From assembly GCF_004745865.1 (NCBI RefSeq), contig NZ_SRKZ01000004.1:62001-126000 (forward strand): a DNA stretch of 64,000 nucleotides, in the 5' to 3' direction. The notes below the pieces were generated by a model that saw nothing but the letters and a program-made list of their open reading frames with translations, did not search any database and had not been told where the DNA came from. This document shows positions 1 through 8,369 of the stretch, one piece after another. The translations under genes were made by a program, and so were the position numbers. Source of the stretch: Hymenobacter wooponensis (GTDB taxonomy: Bacteria > Bacteroidota > Bacteroidia > Cytophagales > Hymenobacteraceae). Positions within the stretch are counted from its first letter, which is position 1. Every line of letters starts with the position of its first letter.

Positions 1-11
1 AGATTTACGTT

Positions 12-2633
12 TTACAGCCGCGGATCTATGGCCTCACTTTCTAGCGCCAGCACCCCAAACACGCACTGATGCACCTCCCGCAACGGGGTGCCAGCCACGA
101 AGCGCTCCACGCCTTCAACACCAAGGGCAAATTCGCGCAGCGCAAGGTTACGCTTGGACTTTACGTTTCGCTCCCGTAGGCGCTCCAGGTTACCGGGCAG
201 CAGGTAGTCGGGGCCGTAGATAATGCGTAGGTACTCGCGGCCCCGGCACTTGAGGGCGGGTTGCACTAAGTTTTGTCGGCCGCCGGGGATGAAGTCATAC
301 GGCTTTACTACCATGCCTTCGCCACCGGCGGCGGTGAGGTCGGTCCACCATTGGGTGGCAGCTTCTACATCCGCAACATCTTGCAGGTGCACCACACGGT
401 AGGGCGTAGCCCGGAGCAGGCTCTCATCGGCCAGACAAATGGCGCGCAAGGTTTCCATGTGCCAGGCGTGGTCTTTATCGAAGTAAGTACGGCCCTCGGT
501 AGCAAGCAGGTGGAAGGGCGCCAAGCGCAAGTCGGCCAGGCTTTCCACGGGCCAGCAGTAGCGACGGTAGGCCTCGGCGTAGTGCTGAGCAGCAGTTTGG
601 CGAGCCGTGGTGCGGGCTAGCAGTGCCTCTATGCCGTCTAGGCCACGTGTTGCCGCCTGGGTAAGTACCGCGGCTGCTTCGGGTAGAGCGGCCGTGGCGG
701 CGGCCGCTACGGCGGCATACTGGTTTTTGATCAGCTCCTGCGCCTTAGCCGACCATGGCAATAGCTCGGCATCGAGGCAAAGCCAGTCGGTCTGGAATTT
801 CTCCCAGAAGCCAGCCGTGGTCAGGGCATCCTGCAGGCGAGCCAGAAAAGCGGCTTCTAGGCCAGTATCGGTGAAGAAGTTACGGCCCGTGCGGGTATAG
901 CACTTACCGGGCCCCTCACCTACCACTCCAAAGCGGCGGCGGGCGGCATCCTCATCTTTAGCCAGCACCACTACCACCCGGCTGCCCATGTGCTTTTCCT
1001 CGCATACCACCCGCTCCTGGCCTTGCCGCCGGAAATAGTCGAAGGCTTCGGCGGGGTGCTCCAACAGGTCGGGCAGGGCGCTGGTTTCTGAGGGGCTCAT
1101 GGTGGGCGGCAGGTAGAGCAGCCACTTCGGGTTCAGGGCAAACCGACTCATCACCTCCAGCGCGGCCGTGGCATTTTCCTCTCGGATAGTAACCGAAGGC
1201 AATAAACGCGTTTTGATGATTTGCTTGCCGGTTACATCCCGAATGTCAAGCAGGTCGTCGTGCTGCTGCTGGGCGGAGAGTTGGGTAGCTTCTGCCTGTT
1301 GGCTATTGACCTCGCTTGCTCGCCGCAGGTAATCCAGCGGGCGCACTGGCTCGCAGTACACCTGAGCGGCAGGAACCGCTACCAACTCCCGCTCGGGGTA
1401 GCGCAGGGCCGTAAGCTGGCCGCCGAATACACAGCCGGTATCGATGTCGATGGTGTTGTTAAGCCACTCGGCATTGGGTACGGGCGTGTGGCCGTACACC
1501 ACCATGGCCCGGCCCCGATATTCCGAGGCCCAATTGTAGCGCACCGGCAAACCAAACTCGTCAATTTCCCCGGTGGTTTCGCCAAACAGCGCAAAGGCCC
1601 GCACGGCACCGGAGCCCCGGCCCTGCATTTCCTCGCGCATACCGGCGTGGGCCACCACCAGCTTGCCCCCATCCAGCACATAGTGGCTCACAAGCCCATC
1701 CAGGAACTGGCGCACTTGGCTCTTGAAGGTGTCTGATTCCGTAGCTAGCTGCGCTACTGTTTCGGCGAAGCCATGCTGCTCATTCACGTTTTTACCGTTG
1801 AGGTAGCGCAGCAGCTTGATGTCGTGGTTGCCGGGCACACAGAGTGCTAGGCCACTCTGCACCATGTGCATCACCAACCGCAGCACCTGCGGCGATGCCG
1901 GCCCGCGGTCTACTAGGTCGCCGAGGAACAGGGCCCGGCGGCCCGCAGGGGCCGTCACGCGCACGCCCAGGTCGCGGGCGTCCTGCAAGGGCATTTCCTC
2001 AATGCCGTAGCCTAGGCCAGTAAGTAGCTGCACCAACTCGTGGTAGCAGCCGTGTACGTCGCCGATGATGTCGAAGGGGCCAGTATCCTGCTTACGGTTG
2101 CTGTAAAGCGGGTCGCGCACGATGGCTTGCACGGCATCAATTTCCTCAGGACCGTGCAAGTGATAGATGTGGCGGAACCCCTCCTGCTTGAGTGTTTTGA
2201 GGCTACGCCGAAGCTGCTGGCGCTGCTGGGGCACCACGTGACGGCCCATGTGTTGGCGCTCCGCGCGGGCCCGATTTCGGTCCTCGGCAATGCGGTCGGG
2301 CACGTCGAGGATGATGGCAGTGGGCAACACGTGGTAGTCGCGGGCCAGTTGCACGAGGGTTTTGCGCGCCTCGGCCTGCACATTGGTGGCATCTACTACC
2401 GTCAGCAAGCCACGCTTCAGGCGTAGGCCTATCAGGTAATGTAGTAGCGCAAAAGCCTCGGGTGTGGCCGACTGGTCGTTCTCATCATCAGCCACCAGCG
2501 CCCGGCACTGGTCCGACGACACAATTTCGGTAGCCTTAAATAAGCGGCGGGCAAACGTACTTTTCCCGGCCCCCGAGGTACCAATGAGCAGGACCAGGGA
2601 GAGTTCAGGGAGTTTAAGAGCGGTCAGGGGCAT
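12..2633 (-). CDS. pnkp: Polynucleotide kinase-phosphatase-ligase, bacterial Pnkp
   Basis: End-healing and sealing enzyme of the bacterial Pnkp/Hen1 RNA repair system. Three domains are visible in 873 aa, close to the length I recall for the Clostridium thermocellum enzyme. An N-terminal 5'-OH polynucleotide kinase has a P-loop GTSGAGKST at residues 18-26. A central binuclear metallophosphoesterase (2',3'-phosphatase) has GDVHG at 191-195, GDLVDRG at 238-244 and GNHD at 268-271. A C-terminal adenylyltransferase-type ligase domain has EKHMGSR at 546-552, with K547 the likely AMP-accepting lysine. It would phosphorylate 5' ends, remove 3' phosphates and activate broken RNA for ligation in the cytoplasm. 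Hen1 lies upstream on the same strand, but a 659-aa envelope protein gene sits between them. All key motifs are intact, and the stop lies only 11 nt from the window edge. Confidence 0.93.
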   Translation of the reverse strand: MPLTALKLPELSLVLLIGTSGAGKSTFARRLFKATEIVSSDQCRALVADDENDQSATPEAFALLHYLIGLRLKRGLLTVVDATNVQAEARKTLVQLARDYHVLPTAIILDVPDRIAEDRNRARAERQHMGRHVVPQQRQQLRRSLKTLKQEGFRHIYHLHGPEEIDAVQAIVRDPLYSNRKQDTGPFDIIGDVHGCYHELVQLLTGLGYGIEEMPLQDARDLGVRVTAPAGRRALFLGDLVDRGPASPQVLRLVMHMVQSGLALCVPGNHDIKLLRYLNGKNVNEQHGFAETVAQLATESDTFKSQVRQFLDGLVSHYVLDGGKLVVAHAGMREEMQGRGSGAVRAFALFGETTGEIDEFGLPVRYNWASEYRGRAMVVYGHTPVPNAEWLNNTIDIDTGCVFGGQLTALRYPERELVAVPAAQVYCEPVRPLDYLRRASEVNSQQAEATQLSAQQQHDDLLDIRDVTGKQIIKTRLLPSVTIREENATAALEVMSRFALNPKWLLYLPPTMSPSETSALPDLLEHPAEAFDYFRRQGQERVVCEEKHMGSRVVVVLAKDEDAARRRFGVVGEGPGKCYTRTGRNFFTDTGLEAAFLARLQDALTTAGFWEKFQTDWLCLDAELLPWSAKAQELIKNQYAAVAAAATAALPEAAAVLTQAATRGLDGIEALLARTTARQTAAQHYAEAYRRYCWPVESLADLRLAPFHLLATEGRTYFDKDHAWHMETLRAICLADESLLRATPYRVVHLQDVADVEAATQWWTDLTAAGGEGMVVKPYDFIPGGRQNLVQPALKCRGREYLRIIYGPDYLLPGNLERLRERNVKSKRNLALREFALGVEGVERFVAGTPLREVHQCVFGVLALESEAIDPRL

Positions 2634-2675
2634 AATCAGACACAGGGTATCTATAGTTGGCCGTAATATTACCTA

Positions 2676-2852
2676 ATGAACTTCGTGAACTCGTTACCCA
2701 CTCCCTGGGTGCTCGTTCTTACTGGGTTATTGTTCCCAATAGGTTGTCAGTCTCGGTCACCACAAAAAGCCCCTCCTAAGGCTCGGTTGATAGCTAAATA
2801 CAAGGTATTAGATGAAGTGCTAAGCCCCAACCTCACCAGAGCCAATCCATGA
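2676..2852 (+). CDS. Possible 58-aa lipoprotein
   Basis: Short ORF in the 237-bp gap between two minus-strand genes, running against both. It begins with ATG, has a hydrophobic stretch (WVLVLTGLLFPIG) and a cysteine at residue 24 placed like a lipobox cysteine. The tail is basic and proline-rich. The proline at the -3 position is a poor lipobox fit, and no TAnnTTTG box was found upstream. It could be chance, since the only support is the signal-peptide-like start. No homologue is recognised. Confidence 0.3.
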   Translation: MNFVNSLPTPWVLVLTGLLFPIGCQSRSPQKAPPKARLIAKYKVLDEVLSPNLTRANP

Positions 2853-2870
2853 GGTCTATCCCTCTTGTTA

Positions 2871-4850
2871 CTACCTCCCCGTTACCCGAAACTCTACGCG
2901 GCGGTTGAGCTGGCGGGTGGCTTCCCGGTCGTTGCTGGCGCGCGGCTCGGTGCCCCCCAGGCCTAGGCCAGTAATGCGCGCTGCGGCAATACCGTGACGT
3001 ACCAGATAGTTTTTCACGGTAGCCACGCGCTGTTCGCTAAGCTGCACGTTCTTCTCCGCTGACCCTACATTATCGGTGTGGCCGCGCAGCTCAATGGTGA
3101 GGCTGGGCGTGTCGGTGAGCAGCTTCAGCAGGTTGCGCAGGGCCGGGTACGATGAGGTGAGCAGGCGGGCACTCCCCTGCTCAAACCGGACGCGCTCTAG
3201 CTGCAAGGTGGTGCCTACATGGAGTGGCTTAAGCAGCACATCCTGCACGTAGGGGCCGCGCAGTGCGGTGTAAGTGCTGTCGAGTGGCAGGTATCCAGCC
3301 AGTTGCACATGCGCAACCGTGGTCTTGCCCGGCTCTACTAAAAACGAAAACCCACCATCTGCTTTGAGCGGCACGGTAGTTTCTGCCCCGGCTAGGCCTA
3401 GGCGCAGAGTAGCCTGTGGTAAGGGCTGCAGCGTAGCGGCATCCAGCAGCCGCCCCCGCCACGTGCCAGTAGCCGGCACCACCGGGGGCACCGCGCGAGC
3501 TACGGGTGGTTTGACTGGCTCCGAACGGAAAGTGTTGCAGCCGGCCAGATCAGTGTAAATGCCCCGACGAACTACCTCTGCCTTGCCAGTAGGCAACTCG
3601 ACCCGGTACAACGATTTGGGGCCAGCGAGATAGAGCCTCTCCCGGCCATCCTCATCTGCGTGAAACAGCAGGTCGCTGTAGCCGCCGCGCTCGGGCAGGC
3701 CGGTCAGGGTGGTTAGCGTCGGGGAGGGTTGGCGAGTATCGAGGTTGATGCTCATCAGGGAGCCATCGGTGCTGTACACTTGGTACAACGTTCGGGCATC
3801 ACCCAGGCAAAAGTTGCCGTGTGAGCCAGCCCCTTTAAAGCTGATAGTGGTGTAATAAGGCGCCTTCCGCAGCGGATCGGTAGTCCAGAGTACAGTCACG
3901 GTTCCATCAGCGGGGTCAACTTTCACTAGCTGGGCAGCATCTGACGTCATGAAGTAGAGCTGGCCACGCTCATCCGTGGCCGCCGAAATCCAGGCGTTTT
4001 CGGGCCCTTGAGCGGGTAGCCGCCAAGTGGTATACTCGCCCCGCCGCGTGCTCGGATTGTAGCGGTACACCAGCTCCGGCGTGTTGGTAGGTGCTTTAGT
4101 TACCGAATACAGGCAGTTATCGAAGCCCTTGGCCAAGGCGTAGGATTGAAATGGAAGCACCTGCCGATGCACCTTCGGGCGGCCCGACAAATCGGAGCCG
4201 GTGAACTCGTGAATGGTCCGGCAATCGTCTTCCCAGAGGTCGTCGTGTACGCGCAAGGCCGCAATGCCGTAGATCTTGTCGTCGCACTGCGGAGCTGTTG
4301 GAGCACTGATCGGAGTAACCTTAGCGGGAGGCTTGAAGCTAAAGGACTCTATAAGCTGCTCCCCTTCGGCCAGAAAACGGGCATCTTGGGCAGTAGCGGC
4401 TTTATATTCCAGCTGCCATTCACTATTCCCGAGCCACAGACGCCGACCCAGGACCCGCATGCGCGACGCCGACTCCCCAGCGTACGTGTACTGGTAGCGC
4501 ATTTCCTCATAGCTCCCAGCGTAGTGCTGCTTCATATACAGCACTCGTGCCTGAGGTAGCTGCAGGATATCCTGCCGAACCACATCCTGCTGGCTTTGTG
4601 CAAACAGGGTGCTTTGCCCCTGTGGCCTAGCTGGCAGGGGGTGTTGCCGCAGCGTTACGAGGGCTTGCTCTGGCGCCTTCCCAACGGTGAAAATCATTTC
4701 CCCATCTGGCCGAGATTGGCGCTGCCAAGTACCCGGATAAATCAACTGGTACTGCCCTGCTGAATCAGCATAGACTCGCCCCGGCACTAGCTCCTGCGCG
4801 TGGAGCTGCAGCCAGCAAAGCAGGAGGGCCAGCGTTAGCAACACCTTCAT
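2871..4850 (-). CDS. Exported OmpA-family protein with propeller-like middle
   Basis: 659-aa protein with a cleavable signal peptide (about residues 1-18, ending LHAQ). A short N-terminal region (20-175) looks like a small periplasmic domain. Residues 185-440 contain repeated strands of the type seen in beta-propellers (LYFMTSDAAQLVKVDP). Residues about 460-540 look like a carboxypeptidase-regulatory beta-sandwich. The C-terminal 110 residues are an OmpA-type peptidoglycan-binding domain, with the conserved stretch ELRGHTDNVGSAEKNVQLSE and a closing NRRVEF motif. It probably sits in the outer membrane or periplasm, anchored to peptidoglycan. It lies between hen1 and pnkp on the same strand, with gaps of 106 and 237 bp; a role in RNA repair is not implied by its domains. 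A TACCTTTA sequence about 30 nt before the ATG is a candidate -7 box. Confidence 0.85.
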   Translation of the reverse strand: MKVLLTLALLLCWLQLHAQELVPGRVYADSAGQYQLIYPGTWQRQSRPDGEMIFTVGKAPEQALVTLRQHPLPARPQGQSTLFAQSQQDVVRQDILQLPQARVLYMKQHYAGSYEEMRYQYTYAGESASRMRVLGRRLWLGNSEWQLEYKAATAQDARFLAEGEQLIESFSFKPPAKVTPISAPTAPQCDDKIYGIAALRVHDDLWEDDCRTIHEFTGSDLSGRPKVHRQVLPFQSYALAKGFDNCLYSVTKAPTNTPELVYRYNPSTRRGEYTTWRLPAQGPENAWISAATDERGQLYFMTSDAAQLVKVDPADGTVTVLWTTDPLRKAPYYTTISFKGAGSHGNFCLGDARTLYQVYSTDGSLMSINLDTRQPSPTLTTLTGLPERGGYSDLLFHADEDGRERLYLAGPKSLYRVELPTGKAEVVRRGIYTDLAGCNTFRSEPVKPPVARAVPPVVPATGTWRGRLLDAATLQPLPQATLRLGLAGAETTVPLKADGGFSFLVEPGKTTVAHVQLAGYLPLDSTYTALRGPYVQDVLLKPLHVGTTLQLERVRFEQGSARLLTSSYPALRNLLKLLTDTPSLTIELRGHTDNVGSAEKNVQLSEQRVATVKNYLVRHGIAAARITGLGLGGTEPRASNDREATRQLNRRVEFRVTGR

Positions 4851-4956
4851 AGGTCAACTATTAAGCAACTTCACTGCCTAAAGGTAAACAACCTACTGCT
4901 CCTACCTGACTCGCTACGCTTTATCTGTCACACAAATTCTATATGCCGGCGGCCGT

Positions 4957-6405
4957 CTACCGCTCAAACACTGCCAGCTGAGAGGGGGCGCCTACTTCCG
5001 CTGCTTCTGGCCCCAGGGGCTCCACGCGCACGGCGTAGTCGTGGCGCGCGGCCACGCTTGCGGCCCACGCCGTGAATTGGTCCCGCGTCCATTCAAAGCG
5101 GTGGTCAGAGTGGCGAAACTCGCCGGCGGAGAGGGTTTCGTAGCGTTGGTTGTAGTCGGCGTTGGGCGTAGTGACGAGCACGGCGCCGGGGCGGGCCCGG
5201 GCAAATACTACCTGCTCGAAGGCTGCCAGCCGGCTTTCGTCAAGATGCTCAATGACTTCTACCACGGCCGCCGCATCGTAGTCGGCCAAGCGCGGGTCGT
5301 GGTACAGCAAAGAACCTTGGGTAAGCGTAAGCCGCTCGCGCTGGCGCGGGGGCATCTCGGCCACGTGCAGGCGCTGCTGGGCCCGCTCCAGTTCCCGCCA
5401 CGACACATCCAGCGCCAAGATGTGCTCCACGTGCGGAATGTTAAGCAGGCGCCGAACCAGCTTGCCTTCGCCGCAGCCTAGGTCCAGCACACGCTTGGCC
5501 CCACGCCGGCGTATTTCCTCGGCCACGCGGTCTAGGCGCAAGTCGTGGAGGCTTTGCTTCTCGCCTACTGCCCCAGCCTGGCCTAGGAGCTCTGTCGCCG
5601 TCCCTGCTTCGGCGGCCGCTGCTTCTGGGTAGGCCTCCTTCCCAAACCCATCGTCTGTGGCATTCTCATCTACCTCCAGTAGCCACTCCAGGGTGGGGTT
5701 CACAAATTCCGCAAACCGCAGGTAACGGCGCGTGATAAACTCCCGCTCGGGGTGCTGAGGCAGCCAGTCCATTCCGCGGCGCAACAGCTTTTCAGCTTCC
5801 TCCTGGTTAATCCAATAATGCTTATCTCCCCGGTCAAGCACGGGAATGAGCACGTAGAGGTGGCTTAGCAGGTCGCGCAGGCGGATGGCCGGATGGCGCA
5901 GTTGCAACGTGTAGTATCGGCTGTCGCCCCACTCTGGCCTGGTGGGGTCTAGGAGGTGTGCTTCCGTGCTGACTTCATAGCCTAGCGGCAAAAACAGCCG
6001 TTGCAGCTGCTCAACGCCAGCGGCAGGCATCACGGCCACCGTGGCCTCAAGCGGCAGCAGCGTATCTGGCAGCTCTGGCCGGTCTTTGCAGGTCCCATTC
6101 ATGGCCGTGTTAAAGGCCTTAGATAAGGCTGAGCTCAGGAAGGAAGAGGCCACGTAGGGCCGGTCGTTGACGTACTGTTCTAGCGCGAAGCCTTCGCCAG
6201 CGGGGCCACGGTGGCTGCGCACCAGCGCCACCGGGTCTATATCGAGCAGGAGGGCCGCGGTGCAGCGCTCTGGAGTAGCTTCGGGGTAGAATATGTGGGC
6301 CTGACCAGCAGTTATTTCCAGCGTTTGGAGGCGAGCAGGGTTCTTGTGCAGCAGATAGCCCAAATCGGTGGCGGGCTGATGGGTAGTGGTAATGGTAAGC
6401 AGCAT
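4957..6405 (-). CDS. hen1: 3'-terminal RNA ribose 2'-O-methyltransferase Hen1
   Basis: Bacterial Hen1 methylates the 2'-OH at the 3' end of a cleaved RNA before Pnkp seals it, so the repaired RNA resists re-cleavage at that site. The 482-aa protein has the family's N-terminal domain (residues 1-245), an acidic linker, and a C-terminal SAM methyltransferase. The SAM-binding motif is VLDLGCGEGKL at 306-316. The metal-binding set typical of Hen1 is present: E383, E386 and H387 in EVIEHL, with H432 or H435 in FRHSDHRFEW. It is the first gene of the hen1 / OmpA-like / pnkp series on the minus strand. A TATCTTGC about 60 nt upstream may be part of the promoter. Confidence 0.93.
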   Translation of the reverse strand: MLLTITTTHQPATDLGYLLHKNPARLQTLEITAGQAHIFYPEATPERCTAALLLDIDPVALVRSHRGPAGEGFALEQYVNDRPYVASSFLSSALSKAFNTAMNGTCKDRPELPDTLLPLEATVAVMPAAGVEQLQRLFLPLGYEVSTEAHLLDPTRPEWGDSRYYTLQLRHPAIRLRDLLSHLYVLIPVLDRGDKHYWINQEEAEKLLRRGMDWLPQHPEREFITRRYLRFAEFVNPTLEWLLEVDENATDDGFGKEAYPEAAAAEAGTATELLGQAGAVGEKQSLHDLRLDRVAEEIRRRGAKRVLDLGCGEGKLVRRLLNIPHVEHILALDVSWRELERAQQRLHVAEMPPRQRERLTLTQGSLLYHDPRLADYDAAAVVEVIEHLDESRLAAFEQVVFARARPGAVLVTTPNADYNQRYETLSAGEFRHSDHRFEWTRDQFTAWAASVAARHDYAVRVEPLGPEAAEVGAPSQLAVFER

Positions 6406-6617
6406 CGGCAGGATAGCAACGCGAATAAATTACAGCCCGCTAAAAGGCACTGGGCTGGGGCAAGATACGGGAATGTGCCCTGTTCCTGCCTCATAAGAAT
6501 AGCGGACTCAGCACCCGCCTACCAGCTAACATTCGCGTAATTCTCGCATCATCTGGGCTTAATCATTTGGACATCTCTTCATAATCAGCAGTCAATCATG
6601 CGGTAATACGGTCGAAA

Positions 6618-6625
6618 TACTTTTG
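6618..6625 (+). promoter_or_regulatory. Candidate -7 box (TACTTTTG) of the PhoX-like gene
   Basis: TACTTTTG matches the Bacteroidota TAnnTTTG consensus and lies 47 nt before the ATG at 6673. No clear -33 TTG is seen at the usual distance. Confidence 0.35.
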
Positions 6626-6672
6626 GGCATCCTTCCAAGTGCTCTTTTCATCCATCATTTCTACCTGTGTTT

Positions 6673-8169
6673 ATGCACACTTCTACCCTTCCCGTGCGCT
6701 TGCTGCTCGGTCTGGCTTTCACCACTGGCCTAGCGGCCTGCTCCGACAACGACAACGATACGGATAGCCCCACGGAAACTCCCAGCACGGTAAAGCTCGA
6801 CAACTACTCTACTACGCCGGTGCTGGCAAAAATGCAGTCGGGTTTTGAGGGCGTGAAGATGTACTCGCTCATCAGCTCTGACGATAAGCTGGCGGCTTCG
6901 CCCGACTTTATGTTTGGGGGCTCCGCCGACGGCGCCGGCCTGCTGCGCGACCCCGACGGCAAGGGTTTCACCATGCTCGTGAACAACGAAGACAACATGG
7001 CCATCTCCCGGGTGCACTTTGATGAAACGCTACGCCCCGTGCGCGGCGAGTACGTACTGAACTCCGATGGGGGCCGCTGGCGCCTGTGCTCGGCTACGCT
7101 GGTAACGCCGGAAGAGCACGGCTTCGGCCCCTACTTCCTGAGCGCCGGCGAAAGCGCCGTAGATGCCCAAACGCACCTCATTCAGCCCTTCGCCGACAAT
7201 AACACCCAGAGCACTCCTAAAGGCATTAAGGGCCTGGGCTACTGGAGCGCCGAAAACGCCGTGCCCTTGCCCAAAACGGCCTACACTGGCAAAACGGTTA
7301 TTCTGACTGGGGAGGATGCCTCGGACGCTACGGGCGGCCAGGTGGCTCTCTACATGAGCAATGCCGTGGGCGACCTCGACGGTGGTCAGCAGTACATGCT
7401 TCGTCGCAAAGACCTCAACCAAAAGGAAAAGGAAATGGTGGTGGGCCAGAAGTATGAGGTAGAGTTTGTGTCTATTCCGGACTACAAAAACCTCACTGGC
7501 ACCCAAATGCAAGCTCAAGTAGATCCGCTGAAAGCCATTAAGTTTGGGCGGGTAGAAGACCTTGACTACCGCAAGGGTGGCGGGGCCAATGGCCGCGAAG
7601 TGTACTTTAATGTAACTGGCCAGGACTTCACCGGCGTCAATGCCGACCAGAGCCGCACCAAATGGGGACGCACGTACCGTTTGCTGCTAAATGAGCAAAA
7701 CCCGCTGCAAGGCACGCTGGAAGTAATTCTGGATGGCGACGACCGCAATGGCAAGGCCAAAGACTTCCAGAACCCCGACAACATTTGCGTAACCCAGAAC
7801 TACGTCTACATTCAGGAAGACTCCAACGGCTACGGCTCCGAAACCCATGATGCCTATATCTACCAGTACAACATTGCGACGGGTGAGCTGAAGAAGGTAC
7901 TTGAACTGGACCACCACCGCTCGGAAACCGACAAGGACAAATACAACGTGACTGGCAGCGCTTACGCTCCGGCCACTTCCACGAAGGGTAGCTGGGAGTA
8001 CGGCGCCCTGGTTGATGTGTCGGATGTAGTAGGCCAGCCCAATACGTTTACGCTCTGCATTCAGCCCCACACCTGGCGTGCCCAGAAGTATAAGGATGGT
8101 GGTGCTAAGCCCAACAATGGCAACGACCAGGCCAGCCAAGTAGTGATACTGAGCGGCCTGCCCCGCTAG
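6673..8169 (+). CDS. PhoX-like (DUF839) lipoprotein
   Basis: 498-aa protein related to the PhoX/DUF839 family of secreted phosphatases, which are beta-propellers using calcium and iron. The signal peptide ends in a clear lipobox, LAAC, with the lipidated Cys near residue 24, followed by an Asp/Asn-rich linker. Family-like stretches are FGRVEDLDYRKG (about residue 295) and FQNPDNICVTQNYVYIQED (about 365-385). The ATG at 6673 is preferred over an in-frame GTG two codons upstream because it gives a standard signal peptide. It is followed by a strong hairpin, so it is probably monocistronic. Family membership is reasonably sure; phosphatase activity is inferred only. Confidence 0.75.
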   Translation: MHTSTLPVRLLLGLAFTTGLAACSDNDNDTDSPTETPSTVKLDNYSTTPVLAKMQSGFEGVKMYSLISSDDKLAASPDFMFGGSADGAGLLRDPDGKGFTMLVNNEDNMAISRVHFDETLRPVRGEYVLNSDGGRWRLCSATLVTPEEHGFGPYFLSAGESAVDAQTHLIQPFADNNTQSTPKGIKGLGYWSAENAVPLPKTAYTGKTVILTGEDASDATGGQVALYMSNAVGDLDGGQQYMLRRKDLNQKEKEMVVGQKYEVEFVSIPDYKNLTGTQMQAQVDPLKAIKFGRVEDLDYRKGGGANGREVYFNVTGQDFTGVNADQSRTKWGRTYRLLLNEQNPLQGTLEVILDGDDRNGKAKDFQNPDNICVTQNYVYIQEDSNGYGSETHDAYIYQYNIATGELKKVLELDHHRSETDKDKYNVTGSAYAPATSTKGSWEYGALVDVSDVVGQPNTFTLCIQPHTWRAQKYKDGGAKPNNGNDQASQVVILSGLPR

Positions 8170-8232
8170 TTTACTAGCTCGATTTTTAGGCCCACTATTC
8201 TTAGCTGTTATTACAATCAGCGTGAATTAGCC

Positions 8233-8262
8233 AGCCCTGCTTCTGCCCCCAGAAGCAGGGCT
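8233..8262 (+). terminator. Hairpin terminator after PhoX-like gene
   Basis: A perfect 13-bp stem, AGCCCTGCTTCTG paired with CAGAAGCAGGGCT, closes a CCCC loop. Only a short T stretch follows. Confidence 0.75.
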
Positions 8263-8369
8263 TTGCGCAAGTGCCTATTTCTTCTTTGTACTACCATTTT
8301 CCATTGCCCAACCCAATTACCCAAATAGTAAACATGACCTTTTACCATTTGGTATTTAATTGATTTTCA

